From Massilia glaciei (lineage in GTDB: Bacteria; Pseudomonadota; Gammaproteobacteria; Burkholderiales; Burkholderiaceae_D), in assembly GCF_003011895.2 (NCBI RefSeq), contig NZ_PXWF02000339.1, positions 1-34,132 on the forward strand: DNA of 34,132 nt, read 5' to 3'. Every line of letters begins with the position of its first letter. Within the stretch, counting starts at the first letter, position 1. A program made the translations under genes and the position numbers. The notes under the pieces were generated by a model that ran no database searches, was not told where the DNA came from, and worked only from the letters and a program-made list of their open reading frames with translations. Positions 18,440-26,158 of the stretch are shown piece by piece.

Positions 18440-18722
18440 GGATGGTCTCTTGTCGGCTGGTGGCTATTGCTGGTGTTTAACAAGCGTAGCGCGCCAGACT
18501 TAGCCGAGGGTTAAACGGGGCCTCTTTTGACGGCGTCTGACCGGGGCCCGCCAAGCGCGCGCGGCAAGCCTGGCCGCGCCTGCGTGCGCGGCGAGGTCGG
18601 GATCGCCAAGGCACGTGCATGCAATAGAGAAAAAATATCCGCGCGCGCGGCGCGCAACCCCCGGGCCGATTGCAGGTCCAACCCTTGTTATTGTTCTTAC
18701 CTGATTGATAGAGGAGGGCGCC
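18440..18722. other. Intergenic region between divergent dsbG-like and DUF2795 genes
   Basis: 283 bases. Holds the divergent promoters of both genes, but I could not pick a convincing -35/-10 pair. The only clear signal is a strong ribosome-binding site GAGGAGGG (18711-18718) 4 bases before the DUF2795 ATG. Confidence 0.5.
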
Positions 18723-19001
18723 ATGGCGCACGCAAACCCGATCCAAATCCAGAAATACCTCAAGGGCGTCGACTACCCCGCCAGCAAGGCCGAGCTGATC
18801 GAGAACGCCAAAAACCTCGGCGCCGACGAAAGCGTCTGCGCCTCGCTTGAGCAATTGCCCGACGAAGACTTCCAGACGCCGGCGCAGGTGAGCGAGGCGT
18901 TCAAGGGGCCGTCCGTGGACCACGCCGAGGGCGCCGGGCCGCGGCAGGGCGGGGGGGCCCGGACGACGCCCCGCGCGCCAGCGGCGCCAACGAGTTCCTG
19001 A
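18723..19001 (+). CDS. DUF2795 protein, possibly the N-terminal part of a broken DUF2795-DUF4142 gene
   Basis: 92 residues as read. Residues 1-60 (ANPIQIQKYLKGVDYPASKA, then GADESVC, LEQLPDEDFQTPAQVSEAF) match the short DUF2795 family, which in Proteobacteria is found as small cytosolic proteins of unknown function. ATG at 18723 has an excellent GGAGGG ribosome-binding site. After residue 76 the sequence passes a run of seven G (18951-18957) and turns into an unlikely Thr/Pro/Ala tail. Adding one G there would join it to the frame that reads PDDAPRASGANEFLT and enters the DUF4142 domain downstream, interrupted only by one TAG. Thus either the small protein has an odd tail, or the real gene is a two-domain fusion. 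Confidence 0.75.
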   Translation: MAHANPIQIQKYLKGVDYPASKAELIENAKNLGADESVCASLEQLPDEDFQTPAQVSEAFKGPSVDHAEGAGPRQGGGARTTPRAPAAPTSS

Positions 19002-19021
19002 CCTAGGCGATGGAGGACTCG

Positions 19022-19408
19022 ATGGCCCAAATCGAACTGTCCCTGGCGGCGCTCAAAAAATCGGGCAACGAGGCCTTGCGCGTGCTGGCCCAGAGCATGA
19101 TCGACGAGCACGGCAAGCTCGGCCAGGAAATGGAGCAACTGGCGAAGGAGCGGAACCTCGCGATCCCGGCGCCGCAAGACCCCAGCCACAGCGGCGCGGC
19201 CAAGATGCAACGCCTGTCCGGGCGCGAGTTCGAGCGCCGCTTCGTCGAGACCAATCTGCGCGACCACGAGAAGAGCCTGAAGGTGTTCCAGCACTACGCG
19301 GGCGCCGAATCCGACCGCAAGCTCAAGGCGCTGGCCGGGCGCGCCGAAAAAATGGTCGCCTCCCACCTCAAGATGCTCCGGGAGCTCGAGAAAAACCTGG
19401 CCAAGTAG
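19022..19408 (+). CDS. DUF4142 domain protein, apparently missing its first residues
   Basis: 128 residues, helical, starting MAQIELSLAALKKSGNEALR. Features of DUF4142 (ferritin-like, four-helix): a QSMIDEHGKLGQEMEQLA helix, then RRFVETNLRDHEKSLKVF and a final HLKMLRELEKNL helix. Family function is unknown. Most members are exported, but no signal peptide is present. The domain's usual first strand/helix (ANEFLTxAMEDS) lies upstream in the same frame, cut by a TAG at 19004-19006 where CAG (Gln) would be expected. ATG at 19022 has GGAGG 5 bases upstream, so translation may restart; ATG at 19010 is an alternative without a ribosome-binding site. Probably cotranscribed with the DUF2795 gene. Confidence 0.7.
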   Translation: MAQIELSLAALKKSGNEALRVLAQSMIDEHGKLGQEMEQLAKERNLAIPAPQDPSHSGAAKMQRLSGREFERRFVETNLRDHEKSLKVFQHYAGAESDRKLKALAGRAEKMVASHLKMLRELEKNLAK

Positions 19409-19471
19409 CGGGCCGATCCAAGCAACGGGCCGATCCAAGCAACGGGCCGATCCAAGTAGCGGGCCAATTCA
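19404..19471. repeat. 17-bp tandem repeat, 4 units, spanning stop and next start
   Basis: Units at 19404-19420, 19421-19437, 19438-19454 and 19455-19471 of AGYARCGGGCCGATCCA; units 2 and 3 are identical and unit 4 diverges at its end. The array begins in the last codon of the DUF4142 gene, contains its TAG, and ends on the A of the MaoC start codon, leaving that gene with no recognisable ribosome-binding site. Confidence 0.9.
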
Positions 19472-19947
19472 TGGCGATCATCCTAAACCGCCCGTATGGC
19501 GAACTGAACATCGGCGACAGCGCGCACCTGGAGCGCACCCTCGGCCAGCGCGACATCACGCTGTTCGCGGTCATGTCGGGCGACCTCAATCCGGCCCATG
19601 TCGACGAGGAGTACGCGCGCTGCGGCAGGTTCCACGGGGTCATCGCGCACGGCATGTGGACCGGCGCGCTGATCTCGACCGTGCTGGGCACCATGCTGCC
19701 GGGCCCGGGCACGATCTACCTTGCCCAGTCGCTGCGCTTCCTGCGCCCCGTCGGGCTAGGCGACACCGTCACCGTCACCGTCAAGATCCTGCAGATGCAC
19801 CCGGTCAGCCGCCGGGTCGTCCTCGATTGCAGCGTCGTCAACCAAAATGCCGACATGGTCGTGGCCGGCACTGCCGAGGTGATCGCGCCGGCCGAAAAAA
19901 TAGCGCGCCCGAGGGTGGCGCTGCCGCGGGTGGTCCTCGAAGGGTAA
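19471..19947 (+). CDS. MaoC-like (R)-specific enoyl-CoA hydratase
   Basis: 158 residues, the size of single-hotdog MaoC hydratases. The catalytic motif is SGDLNPAHVDEEYA, with Asp38 and His43 as the usual hydratase dyad, followed by HGMWTGALISTVLGTMLPGP, the family's second conserved block. It would hydrate trans-2-enoyl-CoA to (R)-3-hydroxyacyl-CoA in the cytosol, linking fatty-acid oxidation to polyhydroxyalkanoate synthesis, or act on another acyl-CoA. No PHA synthase or phosphate acetyltransferase adjoins. The ATG sits at the end of a 17-bp tandem repeat and has no clear Shine-Dalgarno, so expression may depend on the upstream gene. Confidence 0.85.
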   Translation: MAIILNRPYGELNIGDSAHLERTLGQRDITLFAVMSGDLNPAHVDEEYARCGRFHGVIAHGMWTGALISTVLGTMLPGPGTIYLAQSLRFLRPVGLGDTVTVTVKILQMHPVSRRVVLDCSVVNQNADMVVAGTAEVIAPAEKIARPRVALPRVVLEG

Positions 19948-20271
19948 TGGAGGCCGGTTGAGACTGTTTGAGGCTGGTTGAGGCTGGTCGAGGGTAGATG
20001 GGGCCAGATGGCGAGGCGAGGCGCCGGGCTGCCGTCACGGCTGCCGTCACGCGCACGTTCGGTCGCATCCAATATAGACAGCAGAAAAATTCACACACTG
20101 TTTGCGCAAAATCAAATCTTTCATTGCCTCAAGGCCATCTTTATTGACATATGATGAAGGGCGCGCCGCAACGCGGCGACGGCGCGGGCCGCCTTCATGG
20201 TGGCGTGCGAGGGTAAAATCACCAAACATCGGCAGTGCGCCGCGAAGCGCCGCAATCATTTTGGAGCGAGT
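19948..20271 (+). other. 324-base intergenic region with two tandem repeats
   Basis: Contains a 10-bp tandem repeat of four units (AGGCTGGTTG type, 19951-19990) starting 3 bases after the MaoC stop, and a 12-bp perfect duplication GGCTGCCGTCAC (20027-20050). The second half is A+T-richer, with TTGACA at 20144 and TATGAT at 20150, but no properly spaced pair. No gene is supported. Confidence 0.7.
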
Positions 20272-20592
20272 ATGTCCGTGCGTGTTGTAGTCACTTACGA
20301 AGGCTTGACGCTGAGATCCGAAAAACGCATTCGTGTTCTCGTCGAGGATGCCAATAAGCGCGAAAACGCCGCTTCGGCCCTCACCTACTACCACTGGGCG
20401 CGCGGGGTTTACCTGCTGTGGCGCGAATTGGCCGAAACGCTCACCAACGACAGCGCCGCCCTCGAATGCGACGGCGAACGCCTGTTTCGCCTGTCGTCCT
20501 TGCCCTCGCCGCTGATGCCGGGCGCGCGCCTGCCCGATTCGCGCGGCGCGCGCAAGCAGGCGTTCGATTGGTCGACTGTCAATATCCAGTAG
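20272..20592 (+). CDS. Small conserved-looking protein of unknown function
   Basis: 106 residues, starting MSVRVVVTYEGLTLRSEKRI, with a Tyr/Trp-rich helix YYHWARGVYLLWRELAETL in the middle. No signal peptide or membrane segment. I do not recognise a family. ATG at 20272 has GGAG 5 bases upstream; the frame upstream of it looks non-coding. It ends 17 bases before the histidine phosphatase gene, which has its own GGAGG, so the two form a likely operon. Codon use is normal for the window. Confidence 0.7.
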   Translation: MSVRVVVTYEGLTLRSEKRIRVLVEDANKRENAASALTYYHWARGVYLLWRELAETLTNDSAALECDGERLFRLSSLPSPLMPGARLPDSRGARKQAFDWSTVNIQ

Positions 20593-20609
20593 CGCGCGTG
20601 GGAGGCGGA

Positions 20610-21242
20610 ATGCAAATCAAACTTGTACGCCATGGCCAATCGCTGTCCAACACAGGCGCGCTCAGGGCGCACGAAGTGGGCGACTCCGGCATCGCGCTAA
20701 GCCCGGCCGGGGTGGCGCAAGCGGGCGCCGCCGGGCGCACCATCGGCCGCGAGTTCATCGCGACATCATTGGTATATTGCTCCCCGTACATGCGAACCCG
20801 GCAAACGACGGCCGAGATCCTGCGCGCCGTCGACGCGGCCGGCCAGACCAGGGTGTACGAGGATCCGCGCCTGCGCGAAGTCGAGCGCGGCTACCTCGAC
20901 GAGGCGTCCCAGCACGAGGCGCGCAAGATCCACGGCTGGTTTTACTACCGCCATTCAGGCGGGGAGAGTCCCGCCGACTGCTACGACCGCACGTCCGCCT
21001 TCCTTGAAAGCCTGATGCGGCAGGCGCGACGCCGCGACGCCGCGGGCGCCTTGATCGTCACGCATGGCATGACGATCCGGTGTTTTGTCACGCGCTTCCT
21101 GCATCTCACGGTCGAGCAGTTTGAAATGCTCGCCAATCCATCCAATTGCGACATCATCACGATCGCGCCCGTCGCCGGGCTCGCCGCACCGGTGTTCCAA
21201 TGCGGACGGTGGGGCGTCGAGGGCATACGCCTGCGCCCGTAG
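20610..21242 (+). CDS. Histidine phosphatase family protein (phosphoglycerate mutase-like)
   Basis: 210 residues. The N-terminal LVRHGQSLSN motif holds the phospho-acceptor His8; Arg7 and the later SPYMRTRQTTAEIL and IVTHGMTIRCFV segments provide the conserved catalytic Arg and second His. The family removes phosphate from sugars, nucleotides or proteins, or isomerises phosphoglycerate; substrate cannot be told here. ATG at 20610 is preceded by GGGAGGCGGA. The C-terminus (PVFQCGRWGVEGIRLRP) resembles broad-specificity phosphatases more than glycolytic mutases. A 12-bp tandem repeat begins 11 bases after its stop. Confidence 0.85.
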   Translation: MQIKLVRHGQSLSNTGALRAHEVGDSGIALSPAGVAQAGAAGRTIGREFIATSLVYCSPYMRTRQTTAEILRAVDAAGQTRVYEDPRLREVERGYLDEASQHEARKIHGWFYYRHSGGESPADCYDRTSAFLESLMRQARRRDAAGALIVTHGMTIRCFVTRFLHLTVEQFEMLANPSNCDIITIAPVAGLAAPVFQCGRWGVEGIRLRP

Positions 21243-21253
21243 CGTAGTCAAAA

Positions 21254-21289
21254 AAGACCCTAAACAAGACCCTAAACAAGACCCTCAAC
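21254..21289. repeat. 12-bp tandem repeat, 3 units
   Basis: AAGACCCTAAAC at 21254-21265 and 21266-21277, then AAGACCCTCAAC at 21278-21289. It lies just after the histidine phosphatase stop, in the gap to the convergent binding-protein gene. Confidence 0.85.
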
Positions 21290-21316
21290 GAGGCCCGCCG
21301 CGCGGGACGTCCAGCC

Positions 21317-22093
21317 TCATTTTCCCGAAAAGAAGGCTTTCTTCTGGGCCGCGTAGGCGGGCGATTCGCGCGCGTGTTCGACGGCATCCCAGATCCGCTG
21401 CGCAAGCTCGGGCTCGACCGCGTGCCCGAGCAGGATGTAGTAGCTCTTATCCTCGATCGGCGGCAGCACCATTTTAAGTTTTTCGGCGTATTCCGGATTG
21501 CGGTCGAACTCGAACAGGGCGCCGCTTTGCAGGATGACGGCCGCGTCGGAACGGTTCAGCAGCAGTTTGCGCAAGGTCGCGTCGCTGCCCTTGCTGCCGT
21601 CGTCGACCCTGATGCCGAGCGCGCGCAGCGTCTCCGCGATGGAAACCTGGAAACTCGTTGCTATCCTCGCGCCCGCCGGTTGCACGGTCTTGCCGTCCCA
21701 AAACACCCCGCTGCCCTTGAAGCGCACCAGCACGTACTGCTCGTTGAACAAGCGCTTGCTTCGATCGGGCCTGCCCTGCGCATCGACCGGATAGCGGCCA
21801 AACTCAAGCCGCTCGGGTTTGAAGCTGGCGGCGAGCGCGCCGCGGAAGCGTCCGGCCTTGACCTCGGTGAGGCAGCGTTGCCACGGCATGCCCGTCAAAA
21901 TCACGCGCCGGTCCAATTTCTCGGACGCGAGCGTAACAAGGCGCAACGCCAGCCCGGGCCTGTCATGCGTGATCCACGGGTAGCTGGTGTCCTTGTTGTA
22001 GCAAAAGGTCAGGATGTCGCCGCCCAACGCGGCCGGCGCAAGCAGGCACAGTGCGCTGAGCAAAAGCAGGCGGGGGGGCAAGAAGGCATTCAA
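21317..22093 (-). CDS. Periplasmic substrate-binding-like protein C (SBP_bac_3-like)
   Basis: 258 residues with a signal peptide (LPPRLLLLSALCLLAPAALG). The mature part begins DILTFCYNKDTSYPWIT and contains LTGMPWQRCLTEVKAGRFRG and YPVDAQG, typical of stand-alone family 3 solute-binding proteins. It is only distantly related to the tandem pair at 15.5-17.3 kb. No transporter genes adjoin it. The start is uncertain: TTG at 22093 begins the signal peptide but has no good ribosome-binding site, and no in-frame ATG was seen upstream. Ligand unknown; amino-acid or small-molecule binding, or a role in sensing, are both possible. Confidence 0.75.
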   Translation of the reverse strand: MNAFLPPRLLLLSALCLLAPAALGGDILTFCYNKDTSYPWITHDRPGLALRLVTLASEKLDRRVILTGMPWQRCLTEVKAGRFRGALAASFKPERLEFGRYPVDAQGRPDRSKRLFNEQYVLVRFKGSGVFWDGKTVQPAGARIATSFQVSIAETLRALGIRVDDGSKGSDATLRKLLLNRSDAAVILQSGALFEFDRNPEYAEKLKMVLPPIEDKSYYILLGHAVEPELAQRIWDAVEHARESPAYAAQKKAFFSGK

Positions 22094-22414
22094 TGGACGA
22101 TCCCGATCGGCAGGTCGAAACCCGACGTTGTTAATTGTCGCGATGCACCACTATATCCCCACTCGCCATTTATCGCATTTGCTTAATCTAGCGCCAAGCC
22201 CCGTCAATACGCCCCCCGGGGCCGGCGCTAAGGCCGACCAGCGTGTCGAAGGTGGTGAAGACAAGTCCGGTCAGCAGGGGGAATTGCAGGTTGCTGAGTT
22301 GGAGGTTGGCCGTCATGTCGACCGCGAACTTTCACCCCGGCTTCACACGGGGCGCATGTCCGCTTCATATTCGCGTGCGATCCTCGCTACCCGACTGCTC
22401 AGTGAGGTAAGGCC
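22094..22414. other. 321-base intergenic region between divergent genes
   Basis: Besides divergent promoters, not assignable with confidence, the only coding-like feature is a 42-codon minus-strand frame (22316-22188), listed separately. A TATAGT on the minus strand near 22156-22151 could be a -10 box for binding protein C, but a -35 is not evident. Confidence 0.45.
22188..22316 (-). CDS. Possible 42-residue small protein or gene remnant
   Basis: ATG at 22316 to TAG at 22188 reads a short protein with a hydrophobic centre (FPLLTGLVFTTFDTLVGL) between polar ends, compatible with one membrane helix. There is GGTGAAAG 12 bases upstream but no good Shine-Dalgarno. It lies next to an ABC ATPase that lacks a permease, so it could be the relic of a membrane component, but this is a guess; chance cannot be excluded. 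Confidence 0.2.
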   Translation of the reverse strand: MTANLQLSNLQFPLLTGLVFTTFDTLVGLSAGPGGRIDGAWR

Positions 22415-23314
22415 ATGGAGTTGCACATTCGCGGGGTCTGCCAGCCCGATGCCGACGGCGTGCCCACGCTGGAGAAGGTATCCATCACCATTCCGAAGGG
22501 AATCTACGGTCTGCTCGGCCCCAAAGGGGCCGGCAAGTCGACCCTGATGCGCATCCTCGCCACGCTGCGGGCGCCCGCCGCCGGCAGCGTCCAGCTTGGC
22601 CCGACCGACCTGTTGGGCCGGAACGAAGAAATTCGCCGCTCGATCGCCTACCTGCCGCAAGAGTGCGGGGCCTATCCACAGTTGAGCGCGGAGAAGTTGC
22701 TCGACTACCTCGCCATGCTGAAGGGGTTTTCGCAACGCCGTGGCGGGCGCGCAGCGGTCGTGGAGGCGCTGTTGCGGCGGACCCGGCTGTGGGAGGCGCG
22801 CAAGCAGGAGCTCGGCCGGTGCCCGCCCGGCATGCGCCGGCGCTTCGGCCTCGCGGTGGCCTTGCTGGGCAACCCAAAGCTCGTGATCGCCGACGAACCC
22901 ACCGCCGGCCTCGACCCGTCCGAGCGCGCTTGTTTTTTGAGCCTGTTGGGCGCGCTGGCCGAGGACAGCATCGTCATCCTCGCCACCCGCGTGGTGGAAG
23001 ACGTCAGCCGCCTGTGCCCAAAAATGGCCATAATCGACCGCGGGGAGATCCCGCTCGAGGCCGAGACGGGGCGCGCAATCGCCGAACTGCGCGGGCGTGT
23101 CTGGGCCGGCACCCTGGCGCCGGAAGCGCTGTCCGCCGTTGCGCGATGGCATGCCGTGTTGTCGACCAAGCCATCGGGCGACGGCGTCGCCGTGCGCGTC
23201 TTGAGCGAGGCGGTGCCGGGCGCAGGCTTTGCGTCGGCAGAGCCCGATCTGGGCGACGTCTATGCGCGCGTGATGGCGCTCCCTGGACCCGGGACCGGGC
23301 GGCGCGTGAGGTGA
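22415..23314 (+). CDS. Orphan ABC transporter ATP-binding protein with degenerate motifs
   Basis: 299 residues of the ABC-2/drug-export type ATPase. Walker A is GPKGAGKST (35-43, Lys instead of the common Asn), the Q-loop is LPQECG (Gln82) and Walker B is LVIADEPTAGLD (156-167). However, the signature loop reads CPPGMRRR where LSGGMRQR is expected, and the H-loop His is Arg192 (LATRVVED instead of STHxxED). Loss of the signature Ser/Gly and the switch His normally abolishes or strongly reduces ATP hydrolysis, so this may be a regulatory or decaying subunit. The C-terminal 100 residues match the extension of CcmA/NatA-like exporters. No permease gene is adjacent. ATG at 22415 follows GAGGTAAGG. 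Confidence 0.8.
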   Translation: MELHIRGVCQPDADGVPTLEKVSITIPKGIYGLLGPKGAGKSTLMRILATLRAPAAGSVQLGPTDLLGRNEEIRRSIAYLPQECGAYPQLSAEKLLDYLAMLKGFSQRRGGRAAVVEALLRRTRLWEARKQELGRCPPGMRRRFGLAVALLGNPKLVIADEPTAGLDPSERACFLSLLGALAEDSIVILATRVVEDVSRLCPKMAIIDRGEIPLEAETGRAIAELRGRVWAGTLAPEALSAVARWHAVLSTKPSGDGVAVRVLSEAVPGAGFASAEPDLGDVYARVMALPGPGTGRRVR

Positions 23315-23320
23315 ACGCGG

Positions 23321-23536
23321 CTACTCTTCCATGCCGAGCAGCGCTTCGATATCGACGATCGCCATGCGCAGCATGAGTTCCGCGCTCGCCTCGGACGGGG
23401 CGACGCCGGCCACGATCGCATCGGGCACCGATTTTTTCATCACACCGTCCCGTTCGATAAAATACTCGTCGTCGTCATAGGAAATGTTATAGCGCAGGCG
23501 CTTGCCGTGGCTTCCGACATGTTCGGTGGAAGGCAT
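23321..23536 (-). CDS. Small acidic protein of unknown function
   Basis: 71 residues starting MPSTEHVGSHGKRLRYNISY, with an acidic DDDEYFIERDG segment and an Ala/Met-rich C-terminal helix (ASAELMLRMAIVDIEALLGM). No signal or membrane segment. ATG at 23536 has GGAG 7 bases upstream, which supports a real gene. It is convergent with the ABC ATPase, 6 bases apart. I do not recognise the family; the layout (short beta-rich start, C-terminal helix) is like small conserved proteins of Oxalobacteraceae. Confidence 0.7.
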   Translation of the reverse strand: MPSTEHVGSHGKRLRYNISYDDDEYFIERDGVMKKSVPDAIVAGVAPSEASAELMLRMAIVDIEALLGMEE

Positions 23537-23893
23537 GGTGGTTCTCCGAAGTGGACGTTGGTCAGGCCGATCTTACAACCTAAGCCATCAAGCGGTCGGA
23601 CGTCACAAATTGGTTCCTGACAACGCCCTGATTACAAGCTGCCAACGGTGTGTGAACCCCTTGCGGCTAAGATAGCCGGATCGGAAACCACCATCGAGCC
23701 GGACCATGCGCCGCGCCGCGCGCGCACCGGCGCCGGCAAGGCCGTACTCGAAAATCGATCCGATCCGGCATTAGACACGGGGGCGTGCCCCAACTCCCGG
23801 GGCCGGTCGGCAACGGTTGCCGGCGCTCGCGCCAGGCGACGCACATGCTAAGATTCTTTTTTACAATCATATGTTGTGATTAAGGAATCCCTG
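23537..23893. other. 357-base intergenic region, no gene supported
   Basis: Lies between divergent genes. The last 40 bases before the hydrolase are A+T-rich, with TACAAT at 23862-23867 as a possible -10 box but no -35 at proper spacing. AAGGAA (23883-23888) is the ribosome-binding site of the next gene. Short open frames here lack coding character. Confidence 0.5.
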
Positions 23894-25264
23894 ATGCGTC
23901 TTCCCGTTTTATCGCTGGGCGCCTTGCTGCTCGCCGCCGGACCCGCCAACGCCGATCGACTCGACGACGCCATCAAGGCGGAGATGGCGCGCCGCCACGT
24001 CCCCGGCGTGGGCATCCTCGTGATCAAGGATGGCAAGGTCATCCGCGAAAAGGGTTATGGCCTGGCCAACGTCGAACACAATGTGCCGGTTGGGCCGCAG
24101 ACGGTGTTCCAGTCGGCGTCGATCGGGAAAACCTTCACCGCCGCGCTGGTCATGTTGTTGGCCGAAGACGGCAAGCTCGGTCTCGACGACAAGGTCTCCA
24201 AACACCTCGCGAACACGCCCAAGGCGTGGGAGGCGATCACGATCCGGCATCTGCTCACGCACACATCGGGCCTGGGCGACCCGTATCAAAAGCTCGACCT
24301 GCGCAAGGATTACACCGACGAGGAATTGATCGCGCTCGAAGCGACGATCCCGATGCTCTTCGCGCCGGGCGAGAAATGGGTATACAGCAATATGGGCTAC
24401 CACCTGCTCGGCTTCATCTGCACCAGGGCAGGGGGCAAGTTCTATGGCGAGCAGTTACGCGAACGAATCTTCGAGCCGCTCGGCATGGGCGCGCGCATCG
24501 TCAGCGAGTCCGACATCGTGCCGCACCGCGCGGCCGGCTACGACTGGCGCGACGGCAAGCTCAAAAACCAGGACTGGGTCGCGCCGCGCCTGAACACGAC
24601 CGCGGACGGCACGGTCCATGTGACGGCGCGCGACCTGGGGCGTTGGGACCGGGCCCTCTACGGCGACAAAATTTTAAGCGCACGCGCGCGCGAGGCCAGT
24701 TGGACGCCCGCCAAATTAAACGACGGCAAGTCCACCCCGTATGGATACGGCTGGTTCGTCGGGCCGGTCAACGGCCATCGCAGGATCTCCCACAGCGGCG
24801 CCTGGCAGGGCTTCAAGACCCAGATCAACCGCTACGTCGACGACCGCCTGACGGTGATCGTGCTGGCCAACTCGAGCCATGCCAAGCCGAACAAGTTCGG
24901 CGAGCTGATCGCCGCGCACTACATTCCGGCGCTCGCCGTTGTGCCCGCCAAGCCGATCAGGGACAACGACCCGGCCGCCGCCGCGCGCGTTCGCGGCATC
25001 ATCGACGCCTTCGTCAACGGCGAGGTTCCCGCCGGACTTTCCGAATCGATGAAGGCGATCTACACCGTGGGGACGATCCGCAGCTTTGGCAAGGAGGTGC
25101 GCGAATGGGGGCCATTGCTCGGCGCCGAATTGCTCGAACATACCACCGACGGCGAACTGCGCCATTACCGCTACCGCTACAAGTTCAAGCACGAAACGGT
25201 GGCCGCGAATGTTTCCTTCGGCAAGAACAGGCAGATCGAGCGCTTGAAAATATGGACGGAGTAG
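23894..25264 (+). CDS. Serine beta-lactamase-like hydrolase (class C/esterase family), exported
   Basis: 456 residues with a signal peptide ending around GPANA. Catalytic motifs of the beta-lactamase/transpeptidase-like fold are intact: SIGK (Ser76, Lys79), YSN (Tyr164-Asn166) and HSG (His300-Gly302, in place of KTG). The HSG form is usual for the esterase/D-aminopeptidase-type members (PF00144) rather than true AmpC. A C-terminal domain of about 110 residues (from AAARVRGIIDAFVNG) resembles the DUF3471/ketosteroid-isomerase-like tail often found in these enzymes. It probably hydrolyses an ester, peptide or peptidoglycan fragment in the periplasm. ATG at 23894 with AAGGAA upstream is preferred to an earlier start. 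No AmpR-type regulator is adjacent. Confidence 0.88.
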   Translation: MRLPVLSLGALLLAAGPANADRLDDAIKAEMARRHVPGVGILVIKDGKVIREKGYGLANVEHNVPVGPQTVFQSASIGKTFTAALVMLLAEDGKLGLDDKVSKHLANTPKAWEAITIRHLLTHTSGLGDPYQKLDLRKDYTDEELIALEATIPMLFAPGEKWVYSNMGYHLLGFICTRAGGKFYGEQLRERIFEPLGMGARIVSESDIVPHRAAGYDWRDGKLKNQDWVAPRLNTTADGTVHVTARDLGRWDRALYGDKILSARAREASWTPAKLNDGKSTPYGYGWFVGPVNGHRRISHSGAWQGFKTQINRYVDDRLTVIVLANSSHAKPNKFGELIAAHYIPALAVVPAKPIRDNDPAAAARVRGIIDAFVNGEVPAGLSESMKAIYTVGTIRSFGKEVREWGPLLGAELLEHTTDGELRHYRYRYKFKHETVAANVSFGKNRQIERLKIWTE

Positions 25265-25317
25265 CTGCCTGTTGGCCGCCCGGGGCGCGGGCAAGCGGGA
25301 CTTGAGGCGGGCGCGGC

Positions 25318-26082
25318 CTACCCCATGATGTGGTAGCCGCCGTCGATATACTCGACATTGCCGGTCAGCATGCGCGCCGCGTCGCTGGTGAGGAACGCCG
25401 CCACGTTGCCGACGTCGTCGATGGTGGCGAGCGCATGCTTGGGCGCGCGCTCCCGCGCGCGGTCGAGCAATTCGTCGAACCGGTCCAGCCCGGACGCGGC
25501 GCGCGTCTTGAGCGGGCCGGGCGAGAGCGCGTGCACGCGGATGCCGCGCGGCCCCAGTTCGGCGGCCATATAGCGCACACTGCTCTCGAGCGCCGCCTTG
25601 ACCGGGCCCATCAGGTTGTAGTGCTCGACCACCTTTTCGGCGCCGTAGAAGGTCACGGTCAGCAGCGTGCCGCCCTGGGCCATCAGGGGCTCGGCCAATT
25701 TGGCCATGCGGATGAACGAGTGGCACGAGACGTCCATCGCCATCGCGAAACCGTCGGCGGAACTATCGACAAGGCGCCGCCGCAGGTCCTCGCGCGGCGC
25801 GTACGCGACCGAATGGAGCAGGAAATCGAGGCCGCCCCATTGGTCGGCGATCTGGCCGAACACGGCCTCCAACTGGCCCGGCTCGCGCAGGTCGCACGGC
25901 GCGATGATGGTGCTGCCCAACATTTCAGCCAGCGGGCGCACGTGCGGCTCGGCCTTGTCGTTGAGGTAGGTGACGGCGAGCTCGGCCCCCGCCGCCGCGA
26001 AGGCCTTGGCGCAGCCGAACGCAATGCTGTCGGCGTTGGCGATGCCCACCACCAGCCCTTTTTTTCCAGTCAACGCGTTCAC
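25318..26082 (-). CDS. fabI: Enoyl-[acyl-carrier-protein] reductase, FabI type
   Basis: 254 residues, cytosolic, reduces trans-2-enoyl-ACP with NADH in the last step of fatty-acid elongation. The N-terminal KKGLVVGIANADSIAFGCAK is the FabI variant of the Rossmann motif. The active-site segment is TFYGAEKVVEHYNLMGPVKA, with the catalytic Tyr-x6-Lys (Y and K of YNLMGPVK), and LLHSVAYAPREDL is also typical. GTG at 26082 is chosen because GAGGAGAA lies 5 bases upstream; an open frame upstream is unlike FabI. The helix after the active site reads SPGPLKTRAASGLDRFDELL, as in FabI (S-x-G-P-I-K-T-L-A). The genus may carry a second fabI; this copy is a single-gene unit, divergent from the phosphotransferase gene. 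Confidence 0.88.
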   Translation of the reverse strand: MNALTGKKGLVVGIANADSIAFGCAKAFAAAGAELAVTYLNDKAEPHVRPLAEMLGSTIIAPCDLREPGQLEAVFGQIADQWGGLDFLLHSVAYAPREDLRRRLVDSSADGFAMAMDVSCHSFIRMAKLAEPLMAQGGTLLTVTFYGAEKVVEHYNLMGPVKAALESSVRYMAAELGPRGIRVHALSPGPLKTRAASGLDRFDELLDRARERAPKHALATIDDVGNVAAFLTSDAARMLTGNVEYIDGGYHIMG

Positions 26083-26158
26083 GCGGCTTCTCCTCGGATG
26101 ATCGAACCAGTTGGACCCGCCCCCCGCCGGTTCGTTCTGGCCGGCCGATGAGCGGATA

